Source of the DNA: Lentisphaerae bacterium ADurb.Bin082
GTDB lineage: Bacteria; Verrucomicrobiota; Lentisphaeria; Oligosphaerales; Oligosphaeraceae
Direction of reading: 5' to 3'
Assembly: GCA_002070945.1 (NCBI GenBank)
Contig: MWEG01000107.1
Coordinates: 1-64,000 of the forward strand
Length of the DNA stretch: 64,000 bases
The translations under genes were made by a program, and so were the position numbers. The notes under the pieces are model-generated. The model was not told the DNA's origin. It was given only the letters and a program-made list of their open reading frames with translations, and searched no databases. Shown here in pieces: positions 8,194-16,302 of this stretch; the stretch's first letter is position 1, and each line of letters opens with the position of its first letter.

Positions 8194-10398
8194 ATGGCCG
8201 CCCGCCATTCGACGATTCCTGAACTTGTTCCGCAGCCGAAGAAGCTAAGCTTGACCGGAGGTGACAGCAATCTATCCATTGATGTGCGACTGTCAACCAG
8301 CAATGTGTCACCTCTGCAACGCAAAGCCATTCGTTCTATTTTGACGGATGTCGGCGTTCGGGTGGTGGCTAACAAGAAGACGTATGTTATAGAGGCCAGA
8401 GTCGAGGATGCGTCTGCCTTCGACTTGAGCGACGTTCCTGCTGCCAATCGTCGGGAGTATTATGAATTGACGATTCATGGCAGCAAGGTGACGGTTCGTG
8501 CGCCGGAGCAGGAAGGCACTGTCTGGGCCGCCCAGACGCTTGCGACCCTGTTCAAGAAGGTCATTGCTGGCGGTACGCTGCCGAATCTGTCTATTCGCGA
8601 CTGGCCGTTCCTGCCGGTGCGCGGCGTTTTCGTTGAAAACAAATGGGGTTCTGACCGGATGACGCTCATTGATTGGTGCCAGACTATCGACCGCCTGTCA
8701 GCAGTCAAGATGAATACGATGGGCATTGGCCTGTACGGTTGCTGGGGGCACTGCCGCTATGAAGGCCCTGACAAGCCGACTGAATTTCTCATGGTGCCAG
8801 TTCCCGGTCGCGATGACTTGAAAACACCCCATACCTTGCGCTGGTTCTCACCTAAAGATAACCAGTGGTGCGAAGAGACCTACCTCGCCTCCTTCATCAA
8901 CCAGGAAGACCTGCTGCGCAACGTCGTCGAATACGGTCGTGAGCGCGGCGTCACGGTCATTCCCTTTGTCAACAGCTTTGGACATAACACGTACTTTGCC
9001 CGCGTCATGCCGGAATTGTCCGCCAAGGATGCCAATGGCGATGCCAGTGGCGTCGGCTATTGCATCACCTCGCCGGAAACCCGCGAGTTTGTGGAGAAGT
9101 TCTACGAGGGGATCCTATCGCGCTATTTCTGCGGCAGGAATGGCGACGATAAAAGCATTGAGTATTTCCATATCCAGATGGACGAAGTCTGGCCCGACTA
9201 CCCATGGCCTGACGAGCCGACCAAGGTGGGCGATCCGTGGTGCAAGTGCGAGCGCTGCGCCGAAAAAAAGCCGGAGGAGAATCTGCTTGACTATGTCTTC
9301 TGGCTGACTGAGATGCTGACTAAGAAGGGCGTCAAGAAAGTCGTGATGTGGAATGATCAGTTGACCCGCCACATGAGCGCGTTTGACGCCAACTTTGTCA
9401 AGCGCCTGGAAAAGGCCGGTTTGAAGGACAAGCTCATCCTGCATTGGTGGTGGTACAGCAACGCTGCTTTGAATGACAAGACTAAGGTGTCGATTGGGAA
9501 AAAGCTCGGCATTGAGGGCTGGGTGGCGCCGATGACCTGCTACTACAACTGGAACACGTACGACTTCCGGCGCCCGAACATTGACATGATGATGCGCATG
9601 GCTGACGCCGAGGGCGCTTCCGGCGCTGTTTCCTACGCGGTTCATGATCCGTCCCATCTTGACCATGAGGCTCTGCTGGCGGTCTACGCCTGGGAATCCA
9701 CTGCTGGCCAGGACATGGAGAAAGTCCATCAGCGCTGGGCGTCTGCCATGTTTGGCGGCGAAGCCGTGGAGAGTTATGTCAGCGCCGCTGACAAGCTGCT
9801 CAAGGCCGTGCGTACGCCAGCCTACGGCTATTGCCCGAACTACATCTATACTTATTACTTCAAGGGCGGCGCCTGGCCGCGCCAGTATCCTGGCGAAGCG
9901 CTGGATGCCTTGGCCACAAAACTCGAAGGCGTAGACGTGCCAGCGCAACTGCGCGAAGCAGCCGCCATGGCCCAGGAGGCCGAAGACCTTTTCCGGGATA
10001 TTTTGGCGACGGCGACGCTGTCTAACCACGCCGAAGCCTGCTTGCAGAGCCTCTGCGGAGATGCGTTGCGCGTGCAGGCATACGCAGAGGCATTTGCGTG
10101 GTTGTTTGAATTGCGCACCGCCCTGGAACCGGGCATGGTCAAGAAGAGCATGGCGACGGCCTGCCAGAAGGCACGTGACGACTTGGCAGCCAAGATCGCG
10201 GCGTTCGAACCCTGCAAGCCGACCTGGGTCACGCCAGCCTCGCTCCAGGCACTTAGCACGCTACTGGCATTTTTCGATCAGCTCGCCGGAGAACTGAAGG
10301 CATTCGCAGCCCGCAAACGCGCCAAAGACATCAATTGGACGCTGCTGACCAAGCAGAAAGGCGACGCAGGCGAAGAGAAAAATGCTCCTAAGCAATAA
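8194..10398 (+). CDS. Glycoside hydrolase family 20-like enzyme (beta-N-acetylhexosaminidase-like)
   Basis: The 734-residue protein begins IPELVPQPKKL, typical of the small GH20 N-terminal domain. It continues with a second domain segment (APEQEGTVWAAQTL) and a TIM barrel entered at DWPFLPVRGVFVENKWGSDR (about residue 132). The likely catalytic Asp-Glu pair is FHIQMDEVW (D330/E331), corresponding to HIGGDE of hexosaminidases. A CxxC pair (CKCERCAEKK) follows. There is no signal peptide, so it should act in the cytoplasm on imported oligosaccharides. The start is fixed by CAAGGAGG seven bases upstream. The ~250-residue helical C-terminal region is larger than in minimal GH20 enzymes. GH20 is the best match I can give; other hexosaminidase-like TIM barrels (for example GH84-like) are possible. 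Confidence 0.7.
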   Translation: MAARHSTIPELVPQPKKLSLTGGDSNLSIDVRLSTSNVSPLQRKAIRSILTDVGVRVVANKKTYVIEARVEDASAFDLSDVPAANRREYYELTIHGSKVTVRAPEQEGTVWAAQTLATLFKKVIAGGTLPNLSIRDWPFLPVRGVFVENKWGSDRMTLIDWCQTIDRLSAVKMNTMGIGLYGCWGHCRYEGPDKPTEFLMVPVPGRDDLKTPHTLRWFSPKDNQWCEETYLASFINQEDLLRNVVEYGRERGVTVIPFVNSFGHNTYFARVMPELSAKDANGDASGVGYCITSPETREFVEKFYEGILSRYFCGRNGDDKSIEYFHIQMDEVWPDYPWPDEPTKVGDPWCKCERCAEKKPEENLLDYVFWLTEMLTKKGVKKVVMWNDQLTRHMSAFDANFVKRLEKAGLKDKLILHWWWYSNAALNDKTKVSIGKKLGIEGWVAPMTCYYNWNTYDFRRPNIDMMMRMADAEGASGAVSYAVHDPSHLDHEALLAVYAWESTAGQDMEKVHQRWASAMFGGEAVESYVSAADKLLKAVRTPAYGYCPNYIYTYYFKGGAWPRQYPGEALDALATKLEGVDVPAQLREAAAMAQEAEDLFRDILATATLSNHAEACLQSLCGDALRVQAYAEAFAWLFELRTALEPGMVKKSMATACQKARDDLAAKIAAFEPCKPTWVTPASLQALSTLLAFFDQLAGELKAFAARKRAKDINWTLLTKQKGDAGEEKNAPKQ

Positions 10399-10559
10399 AA
10401 ATCCCGTATTGGGGTTGTAAAACAGCTGTTTGGACTTATGGTAAGAATTGGTGGCTCCAAGTACGACACTCTGAACAAAACCACATCGGGGTCTACATGA
10501 CCTTATTTTCACTGAACTGCAGAGTGAAAATGTCTGGCGCCACCACTACTGAAGCCCAC

Positions 10560-10597
10560 GAGGCGGGAACCGAAAACGCGGTTCCCGCCTCTTTTTT
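10560..10597 (+). terminator. Rho-independent terminator
   Basis: A perfect 12-bp stem GAGGCGGGAACC / GGTTCCCGCCTC with an 8-nt loop is followed by TTTTTT. It terminates plus-strand transcription downstream of the GH20-like gene, though 160 bp after its stop. Confidence 0.9.
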
Positions 10598-10610
10598 GGG
10601 GGGGATTTTC

Positions 10611-10730
10611 GTGGACAGTGGACAATGGACGCCAGTGGACTTTCGTGGACGTAAGTAGACGATGGACTGTAGACAGAAGTGGACGTTAGTGGAGAGTGGA
10701 CGTGGACGTCAATGGACTTTCGTGGACGGT
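10611..10730 (+). repeat. TGGAC element, copy A
   Basis: About 120 bp of degenerate GTGGAC units spaced roughly 10-13 nt. The internal order (GTGGACAGTGGACAATGGAC, then AGTAGACGATGGAC, then GAGAGTGGACGTGGAC, ending GTGGACGGT) is shared with three other copies at 26924, 35838 and 37334. Lack of long open frames across it argues against coding. Confidence 0.85.
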
Positions 10731-10887
10731 GTTTGGTGGTTGTCGTACGTAAAGCCCATCTGAAAAGCATAGTCGGGTTTTATAAAGGCGGAAGGTGCCG
10801 CAGGCTCTTTTCCTCCCCTTTGCGCCTTCTCTCCCCTTTCCCGCTCTGGATGTGCAGCAGCAGTCTTCAGGCATTGAGTCCTTTGTA

Positions 10888-12447
10888 TCAGGCGGGTTGT
10901 GCGATGACTTTCATTCCGAGCCAGTTCACGCCGGAATGGAAGTCCAAGGGGTTGGCGCAGCGGATGGCATAATCGTGGTCATTGCGCAGGACGCCGCTGC
11001 CGTCGGGAAGCCACAACCCTGCGGCATAGCTGCCGGCTGGTGCTTCCTTTGGCAAGGCCACGGTCAGAGACAGCTTCTGGGATGCCCCATGGCCGGCCCA
11101 GCGCTGAATGTCCGTATCAAAGGCAAACGTATACTCTGCTTCACCTTGGCGCAGCACCAGGAAGACAGGTCGGGGATTAACCGGGCTGGCAAAGCCACAG
11201 TTGACTAACTCCACTGTCACGTCAAAGGGGTGGCCGCATTGAACCTGTTCAGGCATTTCCGCCCGGGTCAATTCCAGGCGATAGCCAAGGTGGTCGCGGA
11301 TGTATTCATAGTAGCTCCGCCATACATGCTGGCCATGCGCATCGACGAAATAGCTGTCGCTTACTGGCAGGTTTGCATCACGCAGGAACATCGGGTCGAC
11401 AGGGACTACTTTCCAGACATCGATGGAATACTTGTCACCTTCGAACAGGGAGTTGCCATGCACAAACCCGAAGGTGTCGTAATGCCAGCGCGCCAGGTGC
11501 ATGGTGGCTTCGGTCGGGAGTGCCATGCCGCACAGATCACGCCAGAACAACTCACCGTCCATAGGCAGGAAACGCCCTTCCTGGGCCAAATAGTCTTTTT
11601 CGGCATCTGCTGACACCAGGCTGTCGCTGCGGCCAAAGGTGCCGCCATGGGATTTGGAGGCCAGGAAGCCGTCGTTGAAATGACCAATCCGGGCTCGCGG
11701 CGTCATGGTGAACGCCTCGTCCTCGCGCAAAGGCTCTGATCCGTACAAGTTCATCTTCAAGACAGGATAACGCACCATGGTGCGCCGTTCTGGCGGCAAG
11801 GCCTCCAGCACGGCGGCGAACAATTCCCCGTGAAACGCCTGGTCGCGTTGCAATTGGTGGTAGCTGTTGTGCCATTCTCCGAATTGGCCGATAAAGCCGC
11901 ATTGCAGGACATAGATGACGTCGCTGTATTTTCGCAGCAGCGGCCTCAACTGGCTCAGATGCTTCAGGGTCGTGGCGGCTGTCGGTCCAGTCAAGGTCGG
12001 CGACAATTCATACGCAAAGCGCAACAGAGCCTTGACCTTGCTTTCCCGCAGTTTCAGGAAAAAGCCCTCGATGTCGTCCAGCTTGCGAGCCGGTAGATTC
12101 TGGCCATCATTGTAGCGCATCAGGAAGCAGTAGCTCTGCATGATGGTGATGCCGTCATAGCCGAAGAAGTCGAGTTCATCCTGCCATTGGCCATGGCTGA
12201 ATTCGATGCCATCCAGGCGGTTGCCGCGGATCAGGTGGTGTACGCCGGGAATGTCGATGTTCTGGAAAACAGGCTTCTCTGACCGGCCGTCGAGCTTGTT
12301 CCGCTTGTGATGGCATGAGCACATCCCGGCGACTTCACCGGGAATCGTGCTGAAATACATCTCAGTCCGAAAACCGCGTTCAGGATTGCGCAAGCCCATG
12401 CGGCCATGCCAGTCGTCGGGTCGGATGCCACGAAATGTTTTTTGCAT
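10888..12447 (-). CDS. DUF4874/DUF4832-type protein
   Basis: A 519-residue protein started at 12447 (MQKTFRG...), because TTAGGAGG lies just upstream; the frame is open 16 codons further. NPERGFRTEMYF near residue 24 is the conserved opening of DUF4874, followed by a TIM-barrel-like part with repeated aromatic and acidic patches. The C-terminal third looks like an Ig-like DUF4832 segment (FDVTVELVNCGFASPVNPRPVFLVL). The family is associated with carbohydrate-active proteins and has no assigned reaction. There is no obvious signal peptide. It is the last gene downstream of the LacI regulator on the same strand, with a small ORF between, so co-transcription is possible. Confidence 0.7.
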   Translation of the reverse strand: MQKTFRGIRPDDWHGRMGLRNPERGFRTEMYFSTIPGEVAGMCSCHHKRNKLDGRSEKPVFQNIDIPGVHHLIRGNRLDGIEFSHGQWQDELDFFGYDGITIMQSYCFLMRYNDGQNLPARKLDDIEGFFLKLRESKVKALLRFAYELSPTLTGPTAATTLKHLSQLRPLLRKYSDVIYVLQCGFIGQFGEWHNSYHQLQRDQAFHGELFAAVLEALPPERRTMVRYPVLKMNLYGSEPLREDEAFTMTPRARIGHFNDGFLASKSHGGTFGRSDSLVSADAEKDYLAQEGRFLPMDGELFWRDLCGMALPTEATMHLARWHYDTFGFVHGNSLFEGDKYSIDVWKVVPVDPMFLRDANLPVSDSYFVDAHGQHVWRSYYEYIRDHLGYRLELTRAEMPEQVQCGHPFDVTVELVNCGFASPVNPRPVFLVLRQGEAEYTFAFDTDIQRWAGHGASQKLSLTVALPKEAPAGSYAAGLWLPDGSGVLRNDHDYAIRCANPLDFHSGVNWLGMKVIAQPA

Positions 12448-12576
12448 AAGGAACCTCCTAAGAAAAAGGGACATCAACTGAAATAACGCGGGCAACCCTG
12501 CCCACTCAAAAATCCAGAAAGCGAGGCGCCGCTCCTGCGCAATGCCATCTCGACGAGGTCATCAGGCTGTCTTAGG

Positions 12577-12780
12577 TCATTCGTCTTCCAGTTCATCCAG
12601 GTCATAGCTGATCTGGAAGGTGCAGGTGATGCACTGAATTTCCTCGATGGAGGTCGCCCCCAGGCTGACTTTTTCCCAACCATTTTGACGCAGCATCCTC
12701 ATGCCGCGCTCCATGGCTGCCTTGCGCAGCTTGCGTGTCCTGCACTCGTTATTCATTATACGCATTTTTGCCGATTGCAT
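12577..12780 (-). CDS. Small ORF overlapping the end of the LacI gene
   Basis: This 67-codon frame starts at an ATG at 12780 inside the last codons of the LacI regulator (a 32-nt overlap) and ends at 12577. The product has a basic helix-forming start (RTRKLRKAAMERGMRMLRQ) followed by an acidic end (SYDLDELEDE) with a CxxC-like ITCTF. Its composition looks protein-like rather than a shadow and no other gene occupies this strand space, which suggests a translationally coupled small protein. No family is recognised. Internal ATGs offer later starts. It could be spurious. Confidence 0.4.
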   Translation of the reverse strand: MQSAKMRIMNNECRTRKLRKAAMERGMRMLRQNGWEKVSLGATSIEEIQCITCTFQISYDLDELEDE

Positions 12781-13732
12781 ATACCACCGTATTGGACTTA
12801 GGCACGAATGGGGTTTTTATCATGACTTTAACCAGCTCGGCATCAGGCTGCGCCATGCGTCTGAAAAGCAGCTCAATAAGCTTATCGACGATTTCCTCAT
12901 GGCTGATGTTGAAGGTAGGCAGGGGTTCGCAAGGCAAAATCTCAAGCAGGTTGTTGTGTCCTATGATCATCACATCTTCCGGCACCCGTCGTCCATGTTT
13001 GCGCAGGAATGCGGCGAGGGCAGCGGCCTTACCGTCATTGTGTATGAAAATTGCATCGGGAAAATCCGGTTTGTGCACCTCAGCAGCGGTTAGGTGTTGC
13101 GTAATTTCTTCCCAGGTTCCATACCAGCGAGCCGGTGGCGGCGCCTTTTTTTGGCGCAAGTATCGTGTTACCTTCTGGTAAAGCTCTCTATTTCTGATTC
13201 CCTCGATGGCGATGCGCTTTCTTTTCGCCGCCAGAAAGTGGTCTATGGCTTCCTTTAGCATGGTGTCGGTATCCAGCAGCACCACGTCATGCTTTCGGCA
13301 GTCTGGCAGCTCGTAGAGCACCTGGGGAGTGCTGCCGGCCAGGTGCGGAGTGGGATTCTGCCAGGCGATAATGCCGTCCACCTGATGATAAAGCACACTT
13401 TCATAGCATGCAGCCACCTCGCTGTAGTCGCGCCAGAAGGAAAACAGTGGCATGTAGTCGCGCTCGCGCAGTCGGCTTTGCAGGAGGCCGCAAAACAGAG
13501 AACCGTAGTAGTCTGTAGGCATGGTCATGAGAATGCCGATCAATTTGCGGTCGCAGCCGCGCAGGCTGCGCGCCATTAAACTGGGACGGTAGCCGTGCTT
13601 GTGCGCCAGACTGCGTATAAGCGCCGCTTTTTGCGCCGAGACATTGCCGCGGCCCTTGCCGTTCATGACCAATGAGACCGCAGTGCGCGAAACGCCGGCA
13701 AGCTCGGCAAGTTCACGTAAGGATATGGACAT
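12749..13732 (-). CDS. LacI-family transcriptional regulator
   Basis: The 327-residue protein opens with a classic LacI helix-turn-helix (SLRELAELAGVSRTAVSLVM, residues ~4-23) and a hinge-like region (GYRPSLMARSLRG), then a periplasmic-binding-protein-like effector domain (KLIGILM, VDGIIAWQNP, DAIFIHNDGKAAALAAFLRK). Such regulators bind palindromic operators and respond to sugars. It lies between the DUF4832-type gene and two DUF4091-like genes on the same strand and probably controls one or both. A GCAACGTTGC palindrome about 160 bp upstream is a candidate autoregulatory operator. The start at 13732 gives the normal N-terminus, though no strong ribosome binding site is visible. Confidence 0.92.
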   Translation of the reverse strand: MSISLRELAELAGVSRTAVSLVMNGKGRGNVSAQKAALIRSLAHKHGYRPSLMARSLRGCDRKLIGILMTMPTDYYGSLFCGLLQSRLRERDYMPLFSFWRDYSEVAACYESVLYHQVDGIIAWQNPTPHLAGSTPQVLYELPDCRKHDVVLLDTDTMLKEAIDHFLAAKRKRIAIEGIRNRELYQKVTRYLRQKKAPPPARWYGTWEEITQHLTAAEVHKPDFPDAIFIHNDGKAAALAAFLRKHGRRVPEDVMIIGHNNLLEILPCEPLPTFNISHEEIVDKLIELLFRRMAQPDAELVKVMIKTPFVPKSNTVVYAIGKNAYNE

Positions 13733-13840
13733 GAGAAAAACCGTTGACTATAATGAAATTTGCTTGTCGAAGGGGCTGTTGAATTATTATATGAAGGCAC
13801 ATTTTCCCAGCCAGGTCGCAGGCTTACAGAATGGTTGAAG

Positions 13841-13921
13841 AATTGTCGCCATGATATGTTGAACCGACAATTTATCAAGATGTTGTGGCGTTGCAACGTT
13901 GCGATAATGAGATTGTCGCCA
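13841..13921. promoter_or_regulatory. Candidate operator region upstream of the LacI gene
   Basis: The region contains an inverted pair AATTGTCG (13841-13848) / CGACAATT (13865-13872), a further ATTGTCGCCAT copy at 13912, and a central-CG palindrome GCAACGTTGC (13893-13902). LacI-family operators are typically palindromes around CG. Functional assignment is inference; the elements sit in the 217-bp gap between the LacI start and the end of the upstream gene. Confidence 0.4.
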
Positions 13922-13949
13922 TTCTGGCTGCGGTTCAGCGTCTTACCGC

Positions 13950-16247
13950 TCAGGGCACGGCTTGCCGCAGTGCTTTCAAGCGTAGTTGCTCAAGGTCGGC
14001 GCCGGCTTGATACTCTGCAATCAATTTGGCGACGAATTCGTGCTTGCCCTGTTGTTTGAGCAGGTTCAGCAGATTCCAGTCTTCTTTGCCTTGCCGCAGG
14101 GCTTCGGAATGGCGAGTTGGCACTACTCTGCGCCAGCCTGGATAGACGATAGAGTAATCGTTCGGCTCCTGCAAGCCTTCCCCTTTGGGGTGGCGGTCAA
14201 AATGATTCCAGGCGCTGCCTCGAGGCGAATAATACGAGTAGAATCCCCAGCCGTTGATGCCGTAGGCTAAGCTGTCCCAGGCCATTTTGCGGTATTTCTG
14301 GATTTCCGCCGCGTTTTCGGAGCGGTCCAGGTGTCCAGAGACATAGTAGTAGGCATTCACCAGGCGTTTCGCCGTGAAAGCCGGCAGGGACGCAGGCCGA
14401 TCCTCAAGCAGGAAGAACAAGGGCATTGAGATATTCACCTCTTTGGCGTACCAGTCGGCAAGGTCGGCGGCGACAAGCTGGTCTTCGGCGACAGCACCCT
14501 CGTCGAAGCCAGTCCAGTAGCAGGGATTGACATATACATTAACCCGTGGATTCACCTGGTGAATCAGCTTGCAGGCATGAGCGACTGCGGCGATGTTCTT
14601 ATGGCTCGGCTCATCACCTGTAAAGCCATACCAGTCGTCATAGTCCAGACCGAGCGCCTCCATCTCATCAACGCGTTTTTGCACCTCCTCAGCGATTTTT
14701 TCAGCGGCGTCCTCGGGAAAATCCTCGGCTTTGGTCCAGATGCCGCAATAGATATTATGGACGTATATGCTGGGGATGACACGGCCGGCCGGGAACATCA
14801 ATTTCATGCCATGCGCCTTTGCCAGGCTGATGAGCAGCTTATTTTCTTCGTTGCTGAGGCCGCGATAATCCGTGATGCCGCAATCCAGGGCGTAGCTCAA
14901 ATCTTCCTTGGCGCGCTCTTCATGCACAAATGGGAACATCCTGGTCAGATTGTCGGAGTAGGTCTTGACAAAGGCGAAAGTTTCTGGGAGCGTCACATCG
15001 ACCACCTCTATGTCAATGCGCTGGGGTTCGCCGCCTTCAATGGCAATTGTCGCTGTGTAGCGTCCTGGGACGGCATTGCGGGTCGTGAAGGTCAGCCACA
15101 AGACAGCGGCCGCTGATGGATGCAAGGTGATTTTAGGGAAATCTCGTATCTGGCGACCATTGAGCAGGAATTTATCCATCAGGCTGCTGCCCAGCATATT
15201 ATCCTGATGGAAGATCGGCCCCAGGTTATTGCCGAAACCGCGGTCGCCAATGCTGCCCATGACTCCGACCCGGGCGCTGATGTCCTGCTCATTGGCCTGC
15301 CGTCCGTCCGCAGTCAGAATTTTCGGCGCCATCACCGTGACTTCGGTGGGTTTGCTGACTTTTGTATTTTTCAGCGCGATGGCAAGGTTTTCGGTTTCAT
15401 TGCGTGCCATGACTACTGTAATTGGGCGCCCGATTTCGTCCGGTGTGGGCAACAAGGGCTGATGGCTGATGCTTCCCCAAGTCGAGACTTGAAACCATAC
15501 GGCAGGCTGAGCTTTTTGGCTCTCTGTCAATGATTTGACCCAATAGAAAGCCTCGCGGTCTGACACCGCGCTTTTGCCGACTCCGGTGATGCTCGGATAG
15601 GCTACGCCAATGGGGTATTCGCCCTTGGCCACCGGCTCAAAAATCTCAGGCTCCTCACTCAGATTCACGGCGTCGCCCCAGGCCATGACCTGGTCTAGCA
15701 GGGTCACTTTCGGCGCTTGGATGGTTAAACGCAAATAACGCCCCGGCGGCGTGGACGCTAGTTTCAGCCGATGCAGTTCCTGTTCGGGGCAGTCTTCAAG
15801 AGAGCGTTCAAAGACAGTTTTCCAGTCGTCCTGCTCTGCGACGCTGCTTAGTTCTATTCGCAGCGCTGCTTTTTTCGAGGGTGTGATCACATCAATTTCA
15901 TTGAAAACACACTGTCGTTTAAAATCGAATATCACGACTAGTGGCCGTCCGTTGCTCAAGCCAACTCCCTTGCCGCGACGGCCGTTAAGCAGGGTTCGCA
16001 ACATTTTTCCTGTGCGTCCGGGGCGGTCGTCGGCAGGTTGGTCAGGCGCAACTTCGTAGCTGTACTCTACGCCAGTCAAAACGCACTCGCCAAAGTAATC
16101 TTCGTTATCGGAAAGCAATTTTCCTGGCGGTTCGGAGGCTTCATCGACCGAGCCGTCAAACCACCGGAGTCGGGCGCTGGCAGGGCTGCTGAGGAGGAGC
16201 ATGCTGAGCAAACCCATGCTGACTGTGCTGGTGCGAATTGTTTTCAC
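13950..16247 (-). CDS. Secreted DUF4091-like glycosidase-type protein (paralogue 1)
   Basis: The 765-residue protein has a signal peptide (LLSMLLLSSPASA). Residues ~25-190 form a discoidin-like binding domain (LVVIFDFKRQCVFNEIDVI). A middle Ig-like part follows, then a TIM-barrel-like region with WYGFTGDEPSHKN as a probable acidic catalytic or structural segment. The C-terminal signature of DUF4091 proteins is present (MAWDSLAYGINGWGFYSYY, then RQGKEDWNLLNLL). It is paralogous to the gene immediately upstream. A role in extracellular polysaccharide handling is inferred; no reaction is established for this family. It lies between its paralogue (56 bp gap) and the LacI regulator. Confidence 0.75.
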   Translation of the reverse strand: MKTIRTSTVSMGLLSMLLLSSPASARLRWFDGSVDEASEPPGKLLSDNEDYFGECVLTGVEYSYEVAPDQPADDRPGRTGKMLRTLLNGRRGKGVGLSNGRPLVVIFDFKRQCVFNEIDVITPSKKAALRIELSSVAEQDDWKTVFERSLEDCPEQELHRLKLASTPPGRYLRLTIQAPKVTLLDQVMAWGDAVNLSEEPEIFEPVAKGEYPIGVAYPSITGVGKSAVSDREAFYWVKSLTESQKAQPAVWFQVSTWGSISHQPLLPTPDEIGRPITVVMARNETENLAIALKNTKVSKPTEVTVMAPKILTADGRQANEQDISARVGVMGSIGDRGFGNNLGPIFHQDNMLGSSLMDKFLLNGRQIRDFPKITLHPSAAAVLWLTFTTRNAVPGRYTATIAIEGGEPQRIDIEVVDVTLPETFAFVKTYSDNLTRMFPFVHEERAKEDLSYALDCGITDYRGLSNEENKLLISLAKAHGMKLMFPAGRVIPSIYVHNIYCGIWTKAEDFPEDAAEKIAEEVQKRVDEMEALGLDYDDWYGFTGDEPSHKNIAAVAHACKLIHQVNPRVNVYVNPCYWTGFDEGAVAEDQLVAADLADWYAKEVNISMPLFFLLEDRPASLPAFTAKRLVNAYYYVSGHLDRSENAAEIQKYRKMAWDSLAYGINGWGFYSYYSPRGSAWNHFDRHPKGEGLQEPNDYSIVYPGWRRVVPTRHSEALRQGKEDWNLLNLLKQQGKHEFVAKLIAEYQAGADLEQLRLKALRQAVP

Positions 16248-16302
16248 GTAAAGTCCTTGCCTTAGTATTTTGGTCGTGATTTCCGGGATTTAATATTAAG
16301 CT

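Larger units (their letters stand above)
10399..10887. other. Gap with terminator and TGGAC element
   Basis: The gap holds a strong terminator (10560-10597) and TGGAC element copy A (10611-10730). The remaining sequence has no ORF with a plausible start; a 20-codon frame at 10438 is not convincing. The gap separates two convergent genes. Confidence 0.7.
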
